This document shows positions 7,042 through 13,147 of a stretch of 13,147 nt of DNA, piece by piece. Each line of letters opens with the position of its first letter. The first letter of the stretch is position 1. A program made the position numbers and the translations under genes. Source of the DNA: DATGQT01 sp033720695. GTDB taxonomy: Bacteria > Bacteroidota > Rhodothermia > Rhodothermales > Rubricoccaceae. Location: contig JAWWCA010000100.1 of NCBI GenBank assembly GCA_033720695.1, positions 1 to 13,147 of the forward strand, written 5' to 3'. The notes under the pieces are model-generated. The model saw only the letters and a program-made list of their open reading frames with translations. It did no database searches and was not told the origin of the DNA.

Positions 7042-9225
7042 TCAGAGCCGGACGCGGAGCTGGAGGCCGAGGTCGCGGACGACGTTCCCCTCGATCTCGT
7101 TGTTGCCGCTCGAGACCCGCGTGACGTCCTCGAACACCGTCACACCATACTTGGCCTGGAGCGTGAGCCCCTCCGCCGGGACGAGCGTGGCGAGGACGTA
7201 CGTCCGGACGCCGCGGCCGAAGAGGACGGGGATGGAGAACACGTAGGTGAGGTCGTTCTCGTACTGGTAGAGGCGGGCGTCGTAGCCGTCGGTGTCGAAG
7301 AACGTGAGGCGGGCGTCGAGGCGGAGGGCGTCGAGGGCCTGCCAGCGGACGTCCTGGTAGACGAGCACGCCGAGGTTCACCTCGCCGGCCTCGACGTAGC
7401 GCGATCCCTCGACGCGGGCGCGGAGGCGGAGGCTCCGGCTCGCCTCATACTCGCCGTGGAGGCGGAGCGTCTGCCGCGTCTCGTTGACGAGGCCGCCGAC
7501 GACCGTGCCGGGCACGCCGCCGGGCACGTCGGTGCCGGCCTCCTTCGTCTCCGTCCGCGCCTGCACGTAGAAGCGGAGCCAGCGGCGCGGCCGGTGCTCC
7601 ACGAACAGCATGGCCTCGTGGCCCGAGGACGGCCGCGGCACGGCGAAGCGGAGCCACGGGAACCGGTACTGGTCGAGGTAGGCCGTGATCGTGAGCGTGC
7701 GCGAGGGGCGGAGCCGGACGCCGGTGTAGATCCCGGTCTCGTTCTGGCCGACGCCGTTGCGCTCGCCGAAGGGGTAGCCGTGGAGGCTCGTGAAGTTGCG
7801 GGCGTAATGGCGGCCGAGGACGAGGAGGTCGAGCGCGCGGCTCACCTCGGCCGCGACGCCGCCGAGGGCGCCGAGGGCGCCGCCGGGCCCGCGCGCCACC
7901 TCGCCGAAGGCCTGGAGCGAGCGCGTGCGGAGGTCGGCGTAGACGCTGCCCGTCGTGGCCTCCTCGCCCGCGAAGTCGAACCGCTCGTAGGGCCGGTCGC
8001 CGGGCGCGATGGGGTCGTCGAACCGCGCCCGGTAGCCGACGACGCCGACGGTCCCGGCGACGCGTCGGGCGTCGATCCGGTACTCCAGCCCGCCGCCGAC
8101 GAGGGTCTCGCCGAGGGCGTCCTTGCGCGCGAGCTCGGTGTCGGTCCGGTGGAAGCCGTCGGCGGGGAGGCTGGTGACGAACCCGTCCACGAAGCCCGGC
8201 GGGATCTCGGGGTCGAGGAGGTCGACGGAGTCGGGCACGACGACGGACGCGTCGAGCGTGCGGCGGGAGCCGAACGCGGAGGCGTAGAGGCCCGGCACGA
8301 CGGCGACGGACGCGGCGGCGCCGCGGAAGAACTGGTTCTCGTCCACGGACCCGTACGGGCGGAGGCCCCGGCCGCTGCGGATGGGGGCGCGCGCGGCGTC
8401 GGGCCCCTTGCCGAACCCGGCCGAGCGCCAGAGCACGAGGCCCTGCCCGTACTCCGCGGCGAAGTCGCCCACGACGAGGGCGTCGACGCGGCCGAGGTCG
8501 AAGACGCCGGCGTGGGCCGAGACGTAGTCGTAGCCGGGCTGGCCGTCGAACGTGAACCGCTCGCCGGGGTCCTTCTCCAGCGTCACGTTGACGGAGACGT
8601 TCCGGCGGTATCGCGCCTGGAGGCGGGTGTAGATCCGATCCGGCGAGCCCGCGTAGGCGCGGAGGGAGTCCTCGCCGAGGTAGCCCGCCGCGAGGTCGAG
8701 CCGCCGCTGGACGCGCTGGATCCCGGTGTACCGGAGGCCCTCTACGACCTCGCGGACCGACGGCACGGGCGGGTAGCGGGGCGGGCGCGCCTCGGCCGCC
8801 GCCTCCGGCGCGCCGATCCGGAGGTAGGGCCGCGCCGCGAGGTACACCTCGGCCGTGACCCCCCCGACCTGCTGGAGCTCGGGGAGCGAGCCGAACGGCC
8901 CGCGGGCCTCCCGGTGGTTCACGATGGCCTGGGCGAGGAGGGGCGAGAACGCCGGGACGAGCGCCAGCTCCGTGGCCGTGGCCGTGTTTACGTCGAGGGG
9001 GTCCTCACGCAGCCCGATGATCAGCTCCAGCAGCTCGGTCGGGTCGCCGCTGAAGTCGTCCTCCGTCAGCGTCTCCAGCGTCTCCGTCTCGTCGGGGGTG
9101 GCCGTCGTGTCGGCGGGCACGGGCTGGGCGAGGGCCGGCGGGCCGTGGAGGGCGGCCAGGACGCAGAGCGCGGCGAGCCCGCCGCGCCCTCGCTCACCGA
9201 GCCAGGACCGAGCGACGCGAGCCAT
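7042..9225 (-). CDS. Helix-hairpin-helix outer-membrane beta-barrel protein
   Basis: This is a 727-residue exported protein. Residues about 1-33 form a signal peptide ending PALA before Q34. An acidic linker follows (about 38-75). A helix-hairpin-helix domain of the ComEA type comes next at about 76-136: PLDVNTATATELALVPAF, then ARGPFGSLPELQQVGGV. The remaining 590 residues alternate polar and hydrophobic residues with many aromatic-ended strands (for example YARNFTSLHGYPFG, RRWLRFYVQARTETK) and end in LGLQLRVRL. That fits a large outer-membrane beta-barrel. Proteins with this HhH-plus-barrel layout occur in Bacteroidota and relatives without assigned function. ComEA-type HhH domains bind DNA, so a periplasmic DNA-binding role is possible; this is inference. 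The ATG lies 3 nt after the stop of the PorV-like gene, so the two are probably translationally coupled. Confidence 0.85.
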   Translation of the reverse strand: MARVARSWLGERGRGGLAALCVLAALHGPPALAQPVPADTTATPDETETLETLTEDDFSGDPTELLELIIGLREDPLDVNTATATELALVPAFSPLLAQAIVNHREARGPFGSLPELQQVGGVTAEVYLAARPYLRIGAPEAAAEARPPRYPPVPSVREVVEGLRYTGIQRVQRRLDLAAGYLGEDSLRAYAGSPDRIYTRLQARYRRNVSVNVTLEKDPGERFTFDGQPGYDYVSAHAGVFDLGRVDALVVGDFAAEYGQGLVLWRSAGFGKGPDAARAPIRSGRGLRPYGSVDENQFFRGAAASVAVVPGLYASAFGSRRTLDASVVVPDSVDLLDPEIPPGFVDGFVTSLPADGFHRTDTELARKDALGETLVGGGLEYRIDARRVAGTVGVVGYRARFDDPIAPGDRPYERFDFAGEEATTGSVYADLRTRSLQAFGEVARGPGGALGALGGVAAEVSRALDLLVLGRHYARNFTSLHGYPFGERNGVGQNETGIYTGVRLRPSRTLTITAYLDQYRFPWLRFAVPRPSSGHEAMLFVEHRPRRWLRFYVQARTETKEAGTDVPGGVPGTVVGGLVNETRQTLRLHGEYEASRSLRLRARVEGSRYVEAGEVNLGVLVYQDVRWQALDALRLDARLTFFDTDGYDARLYQYENDLTYVFSIPVLFGRGVRTYVLATLVPAEGLTLQAKYGVTVFEDVTRVSSGNNEIEGNVVRDLGLQLRVRL

Positions 9226-9228
9226 GGA

Positions 9229-10077
9229 TCAGAACGTCGCGCCGATGGAGACGGCGGGGGTGAGGCCGAGCGCCTCGTGGCGCTCCACGGCGAGGTCGGC
9301 GCGGAGCGGACCGGTGCGCACCCCGACGCCCGCGCTGAGGCGGGCCGGGATCTCGCCACTCCCGTCGAGGCCCGTCTGGGCGCCGATGCGGAGGGCGAGG
9401 ACGTCGACGGCCCAGACCTCGACGCCGGTGCGGAGCGCGAGCGGGAAGTCGAGGTCCTTGTAGGCGTCGAGGAGGACGAGGGCGCGATCGCCGGCGCGGT
9501 AGGCCAGCCCCACGGCGAGGGCGGGCGCCGTCGAGAGCGGGCTCGTGAGGTCGTCCTCCTCGCTCCGGCCGATGCGCGAGACGTTCCGGGCGTGGAGGCC
9601 GGCGGTGAGACCGGGCAGAACCTCCACCTGCGTCCCGGCCGAGAGCGCGACCGTGCTCGTCGAGCCGAACCCGTCGATCGAGACGCTGAAGAGCTGGGCG
9701 TGGACGCCGAGGGCGAGGCGGCGCGTAGGGCTCAGGGCGACGGCCCGGGCCGCGCCGAGGCCGACGCGGGTCTCGCGGTAGGCGTCGCCGCCGTAGGTGC
9801 GGGCCGTCCCCGCGACGGTGGCGTAGGCGGTCGGGTACGCGGCGGCGAGGGCGGCGAGGCGGAGGTCGCTGAGCCCGAAGGCCTGGCTCGCGAAGAGGTC
9901 GGCCGTCCCGGCGTCGAGCGCCGCCCAGGTGGCGGGGTTGAACTCGCCCCAGGCCTCGCCGCCGAGCGCGGCGGCGGCGCGGCCGAGCGCGAGGGCCCGC
10001 GCGCCGCCCTCGGCGAGCTGCGCCTCGGCCAGAGGCGCGGCGAGGAGCACGACGGCGAGGAGGACGAGGGCACGCAT
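9229..10077 (-). CDS. PorV/PorQ-like outer-membrane protein
   Basis: This is a 282-residue exported protein with a signal peptide (MRALVLLAVVLLAAPLAEA, probable cleavage before Q20). The mature start contains GGARALALGRAAAALGGEAW, then FNPATWAAL. This is the characteristic opening of PorV/PorQ-type and related FadL-superfamily barrels of Bacteroidota ('GARxxxMGxAxxALxxDxxAxxxNPAxL'). The rest is strand-like with Gly/aromatic alternation, ending in AVSIGATF, consistent with an outer-membrane barrel of about 280 aa. In type IX secretion PorV is a shuttle that carries cargo; this one is shorter than classical PorV (about 390 aa), so its function is not assured. The ATG at 10075-10077 was chosen for the signal peptide; the frame stays open further upstream only across the opposite-strand PorD gene. 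It is first in an operon with the HhH-barrel gene. Confidence 0.8.
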   Translation of the reverse strand: MRALVLLAVVLLAAPLAEAQLAEGGARALALGRAAAALGGEAWGEFNPATWAALDAGTADLFASQAFGLSDLRLAALAAAYPTAYATVAGTARTYGGDAYRETRVGLGAARAVALSPTRRLALGVHAQLFSVSIDGFGSTSTVALSAGTQVEVLPGLTAGLHARNVSRIGRSEEDDLTSPLSTAPALAVGLAYRAGDRALVLLDAYKDLDFPLALRTGVEVWAVDVLALRIGAQTGLDGSGEIPARLSAGVGVRTGPLRADLAVERHEALGLTPAVSIGATF

Positions 10078-10117
10078 AATTCCGAGGCGCACAGCGTTCC
10101 GAGGCGGAGGCCATCCG

Positions 10118-10125
10118 TAGCTTGG
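10118..10125 (+). promoter_or_regulatory. Possible -7 box of the PorD gene
   Basis: TAGCTTGG in the 87-nt divergent gap matches TAnnTTTG at five of six defined positions, 39 nt before the ATG. On the opposite strand TATGTTCG (10138-10131) is an equally good match facing the PorV-like gene. No good -33 element is seen for either. Confidence 0.25.
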
Positions 10126-10164
10126 TTCGGCCCCGAACATACCGCACCCGACGTGTACCCCGGC

Positions 10165-11055
10165 ATGCGCCGCCTCTTCTTTCTCGCGATTCTCCTCGCC
10201 GCCGCCATTCCCGCACGTGCGCAGGAGCTCCGCTGCTCCGTGGACGTCAACATCAGCGCGCTCCAGGGCACCGAGTTCACCCACCTCAACGACCTCGAAG
10301 AGGAGATCGAGCGCTACCTCAACGACCGCGCCTGGACCGACGACTCCTACCTCGAGCGCGAGCGGATCGACTGCGCGATGACGGTCCTCTTCCAGCGCGC
10401 CCTCAACCTCAACACGTTCGAGGCCCAGGTCACCGTCACCGCCTCGCGGCCCATCTACGGCACCCGGCAGCGGACGACCACCCTCGTCATCCAGGACAAC
10501 CGGTGGGGGCCGTTCACCTACACCCAGGGTCAGGGCCTCATCTACAGCCCGAACCGCTTCGACGCCTTCGTCTCCGTCCTCGACTTCTACGCCAACCTCA
10601 TCCTCGGCTACGATTACGACACGTTCGAGGAACTGGGCGGGCAGCCCTACTTCGAGCGGGCCCGCGCCATCGCCGAGCTCGCGCGCGGCGTCGACGCCGA
10701 GGGGTGGTTCGTCGTGGGCGACGAGCGGACGCGCGGCGCCCTCATCCAGCAGCTCCTCGACCCCCGCTACGCCCCGCTCCGCCGCGCCTACTTCGACTAC
10801 CACTACGGCGTCCTCGACCACTTCACGACGGCGCACGAGGAGGCCTGGGACACGGCGATGGAGGTGCTCGCCGCCCTCAACGAGCTCTACAACGAGTTCA
10901 ACGCCCGGCGCTTTGCCACCGACGTGTTCTTCTCGGCGAAGTACAACGAGCTGGCCGAGCTCCTCGAGGACGCCCCCCGGCGCAACGAGGCCTACGAGCT
11001 CCTCGTCGAGATGGACGCGCCGCACCTCGCCACCTACGACCAGATCGTGCAGTGA
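10165..11055 (+). CDS. porD: DUF4835 family / type IX secretion protein PorD
   Basis: This is a 296-residue exported protein. The signal peptide MRRLFFLAILLAAAIPARA ends before Q20. The family pattern follows closely: ELRCSVDVNISALQGTEF near the N-terminus, then LNDRAWTDDSYLERERIDC. TASRPIYGTRQRTTTL, NRWGPFTYTQGQGLIYS, then FYANLILGYDYDTFEELGGQPYF follow. These are the conserved blocks of DUF4835 proteins, named PorD in Bacteroidota and linked to type IX secretion and gliding; the molecular role is unclear. Length matches the family (about 295-300). In many Bacteroidota porD lies next to coaBC and recN; here it is divergent from a PorV-like gene and convergent with a HEAT/cyclophilin gene. 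The ATG was chosen over an in-frame GTG four codons earlier because the signal peptide starts at MRR. The frame open far upstream is a GC artefact. Confidence 0.88.
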   Translation: MRRLFFLAILLAAAIPARAQELRCSVDVNISALQGTEFTHLNDLEEEIERYLNDRAWTDDSYLERERIDCAMTVLFQRALNLNTFEAQVTVTASRPIYGTRQRTTTLVIQDNRWGPFTYTQGQGLIYSPNRFDAFVSVLDFYANLILGYDYDTFEELGGQPYFERARAIAELARGVDAEGWFVVGDERTRGALIQQLLDPRYAPLRRAYFDYHYGVLDHFTTAHEEAWDTAMEVLAALNELYNEFNARRFATDVFFSAKYNELAELLEDAPRRNEAYELLVEMDAPHLATYDQIVQ

Positions 11056-11072
11056 CGGGCGCCGCGGTCACT
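11051..11072. repeat. Short inverted repeat spanning two convergent stop codons
   Basis: AGTGAC (11051-11056) and GTCACT (11067-11072) are perfect complements separated by 10 nt. Each arm contains the TGA stop of one of the two convergent genes (porD on plus, the cyclophilin gene on minus), whose coding ends are only 12 nt apart. No T-run follows. Confidence 0.5.
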
Positions 11073-13147
11073 CCCGCTCGTCCGTGGGCGTGATCGTCGC
11101 CTTGAGCACGCGGTCGCCCACCTGGATCGCGTCCACGACCTCCTGCCCGACGACGACGCGGCCGAAGGCGGTGTAGCGGCCGTCGAGGTGGGGCTGCGGG
11201 CTGTGCGTGACGAAGTACTGCACGCCCTCGGTGTCCTTGCCGGCGCTCGCCATCCCGGCCGTGCCCGTCGCGTACCGGAGGCGCGTGAGCTCGCTCCGGA
11301 TAGGGACCGCGGGCCCGCCGAACCCGTCGCGGCGGTAGAAGTCGCCGCCCTGGACGACGAAGTTGGGGACGACGCGGTGGAACGGGACGCCGTCGTACTC
11401 CCGGCGGACGGCCGTCCGCCACAGCTTGTAGACCGTCTGCGGCGCGCCCTCGGCGTCGAGCTCGATCACGACGGGGCCGCGCTCGGTGAACAGCGTGAGG
11501 AGCGGGCGCGGGCCGAGCGGGACGAGCCGCTCCCAGTTGATCTCGACCGTCGGCGGGTCCTCCGGCCCCGAGGTGGCGACGTCGATGCCCTCCTGGAGCC
11601 GGCCGTTGAGGGCCTCCTCGGCGGCCTGCCGGAGGACCGGGTGGGGCGCCCGCATCGCCACGTCGACGAGGAACGGGATCTCCTCCCCGTCGCGCACCTG
11701 CCCGGCCGCCCGGACGATCTCGACCATCGGCTCGATGTCCTCGGGCGCCTCGAGCTCGGCGTACACCTCGCGGAGGAGCGCCCCGCTGCCGAGGGGCCAG
11801 AAGAGGGAGTCGGCGAGGATGGGAGCAGCGGCGTAGGCCGTGGCGAGGTCGCGGCGGCGGAGAGCCTCGCCGAACGCGCCGTAGAAGCGCGCATCGGGAC
11901 CGGACGCGTCGCGGACATCGGCCCACCGCGCCTTCAGCGCTTCGAGCGCGGCGTAGGCCACGCGGGCGTCGTCGTCGGCGGCCTCGCTGAAGAGGAGGTC
12001 GAGCGTGCGCGGGTCGTCGGCGCGCCCGAGGGCGGAGAGGCCGAGGGCCCGCGCGAAGGGCTCGTCCTGGTCCCGCACCCACGCCACGGCGACGGGGGCC
12101 CGGTCGTGGTGGAGGAGGACGGGGAGGAGGGCGCCGGCGACGCGCCACCGGTCCGGATGCGCCTGGATCCAGGCGGCGGCGGTGGCGGCCTGCTCGGGCG
12201 AGAGCCGCGCCGGGTCCGCGGCGAGCGCTCCGGCCGCGGTCACGGCGACGTGGGGGCTCGGGTCGTCGAGCGCCGCGAGGAGGGCCGCGGCGAGGTCGGC
12301 GGCTCCGGCCGTCTCGAAGCCTCCGAGCGCGCGGGCCGCGTTCGTGCGTACGCGCCAGTCAGGGTCGGAGGCGAGCGCGCCGGAGAGGAGGGGGAAGGCG
12401 TCCGGGCGCTGGAGGCGGCCGAGCGCACTAGCGAGGTGCACGCGCGCAGGGTCGCCCGGCGCGAGCGCGTCGAAGGCGCGGGTCACGGCCGCGCCGTGGG
12501 CCGCCCACGCCGAGGTGTCGCGGCGGCGGCCGAAGAGGTAGGCGGCGTGTTCGCGGAGCGCGGGGTCGGGGGCCGTGAGGCGGCCGGCGAGCCAGGCCAC
12601 TGCGTCCGGGCGGACGATGTCTCGCAGGCCGTAGCGGGCGAGGGCGAGGGCCCGGGCGGGCGCCAACGCGGGCGCGAGGTCGGCGGTGAGGACGGCGTCG
12701 AGCGACGCGGCCGATCCCGTCTTCCCGAGGGCGTCGAGGAGCTCGCGCTGCACGGCGGCGTCGGTCTCGCGCGCCAGCGCGTTCGTGAGGCGGAGCGCGG
12801 CCGACGAGTCGGCGCTCTGGCCGAGGGCGAAGGCCGCGTCGGCGCGGACGCCCGGCTCGGGGTCATCGAGGAGGGCGAGGAGCGCGGGGACGGCGGCCGG
12901 GTCCTGGACCGAGCCGAGGGCGAAGGCGGCGCGGGCACGGACGGCGGGGTCGGGCGATCCGAGGGCGTCCACGAGGGAGTCGCCCCGCCGGCGCACCTGG
13001 AGCTCGACGAGGCGCTGGAGGTCGGGCCGCTCCAGGAGCCCGTCGTGCGCCCGCCCGAACGTCTCCGCGGGCGATGGGGGCACCGGCGGCACGACGTAGC
13101 GCGGGCCGAAGAGGGCGCAGCCGGCGAGGGCGAGCGGGAGGAGGACG
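11068..13147 (-). CDS. HEAT-repeat lipoprotein with C-terminal cyclophilin-type PPIase, 5' end outside window
   Basis: The frame is open to the right edge: 692 residues are visible and only the first few codons are missing. The visible start VLLPLALAGC is the end of a lipoprotein signal peptide with lipobox ALAGC, so the mature protein is lipid-anchored at the tenth visible residue. Residues about 45-530 are alpha-helical HEAT repeats: units such as DPAVRARAAFALGSVQDPAAVPAL, each about 30 residues. Residues about 547-692 form a cyclophilin domain with the catalytic motif FHRVVPNFVVQGGD, then GTAGMASAGKDTEGVQYFVT and HLDGRYTAFGRV. It should isomerise prolyl peptide bonds in the envelope. Such fusions occur in Bacteroidota relatives, and the HEAT scaffold may dock clients. 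A GTG at 13090-13092 was rejected as start because it would remove the lipobox. The gene converges with porD. Confidence 0.9.
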   Translation of the reverse strand, partial: VLLPLALAGCALFGPRYVVPPVPPSPAETFGRAHDGLLERPDLQRLVELQVRRRGDSLVDALGSPDPAVRARAAFALGSVQDPAAVPALLALLDDPEPGVRADAAFALGQSADSSAALRLTNALARETDAAVQRELLDALGKTGSAASLDAVLTADLAPALAPARALALARYGLRDIVRPDAVAWLAGRLTAPDPALREHAAYLFGRRRDTSAWAAHGAAVTRAFDALAPGDPARVHLASALGRLQRPDAFPLLSGALASDPDWRVRTNAARALGGFETAGAADLAAALLAALDDPSPHVAVTAAGALAADPARLSPEQAATAAAWIQAHPDRWRVAGALLPVLLHHDRAPVAVAWVRDQDEPFARALGLSALGRADDPRTLDLLFSEAADDDARVAYAALEALKARWADVRDASGPDARFYGAFGEALRRRDLATAYAAAPILADSLFWPLGSGALLREVYAELEAPEDIEPMVEIVRAAGQVRDGEEIPFLVDVAMRAPHPVLRQAAEEALNGRLQEGIDVATSGPEDPPTVEINWERLVPLGPRPLLTLFTERGPVVIELDAEGAPQTVYKLWRTAVRREYDGVPFHRVVPNFVVQGGDFYRRDGFGGPAVPIRSELTRLRYATGTAGMASAGKDTEGVQYFVTHSPQPHLDGRYTAFGRVVVGQEVVDAIQVGDRVLKATITPTDERE

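Noticed and set aside
7861..7884. Short direct repeat of GAGGGCGCC within the HhH-barrel gene
   Set aside because: It encodes a Gly-Ala-Leu repeat in a loop-like segment; two copies are expected by chance at this GC content.
7456..10164. Plus-strand frame that would extend PorD by about 900 residues at its N-terminus
   Set aside because: The extension is antisense to the HhH-barrel and PorV-like genes and has an Arg/Glu/Gly-rich shadow composition; a proper signal peptide begins at 10165.
10078..11025. Minus-strand upstream extension of the PorV-like gene
   Set aside because: It is antisense to porD, and the signal peptide at 10077 marks the true start.
13090..13092. GTG as start of the HEAT/cyclophilin gene
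   Set aside because: The frame continues upstream to the window edge and encodes a lipobox (LALAGC), so the true start lies beyond the window.

Overview
The window is about 70% GC or more and reads as chromosome from a GC-rich member of the Bacteroidota/Rhodothermota lineage; a Rubricoccus/Rubrivirga-like organism is my best guess. This rests on lineage-marker families (a PorD/DUF4835 protein, a DUF4199-like protein, a PorV-type outer-membrane protein, a helix-hairpin-helix outer-membrane protein), on mostly absent Shine-Dalgarno sequences, and on several TAnnTTTG-like promoter boxes. I see no transposase, integrase, tRNA, rRNA or CRISPR array.

Layout. 1-323 (-): the 5' part of an unrecognised gene that leaves the window on the left. 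324-447: a non-coding gap holding a striking 55-nt imperfect palindrome. 448-783 (-): a 111-residue conserved hypothetical protein. 892-2418 (-): a MATE-family multidrug/Na+ antiporter. 2685-3635 (-): heme A synthase (CtaA/COX15). 3803-5821 (-): the groES-groEL chaperonin operon, with a CIRCE operator upstream, an inverted repeat between the two genes and a textbook intrinsic terminator downstream. 5982-6996 (+): two small membrane proteins (DUF2085, then DUF4199-like), divergent from groES. 7042-10077 (-): a coupled pair, a PorV-like outer-membrane protein followed 3 nt later by a helix-hairpin-helix protein with a predicted beta-barrel. 10165-11055 (+): PorD/DUF4835, divergent from that pair. 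11068 to the right edge (-): a HEAT-repeat/cyclophilin lipoprotein whose first few codons lie outside the window.

Functional reading. The left half is housekeeping: drug/ion efflux, heme a for cytochrome oxidase, and HrcA-type heat-shock control of GroESL. The right half (7.0-13.1 kb) is a cell-envelope neighbourhood. All four products carry a signal peptide or lipobox: two probable outer-membrane barrels, one protein of the type IX secretion/gliding family, and one lipid-anchored prolyl isomerase on a HEAT scaffold. The PorV-like + HhH-barrel pair beside PorD is the best candidate for an under-described system. The 55-nt palindrome at 390-444 is the most unusual non-coding structure. No gap between genes exceeds 300 bases; the longest (2419-2684) holds only a ribosome-binding site for the MATE gene and a weak terminator candidate for ctaA.
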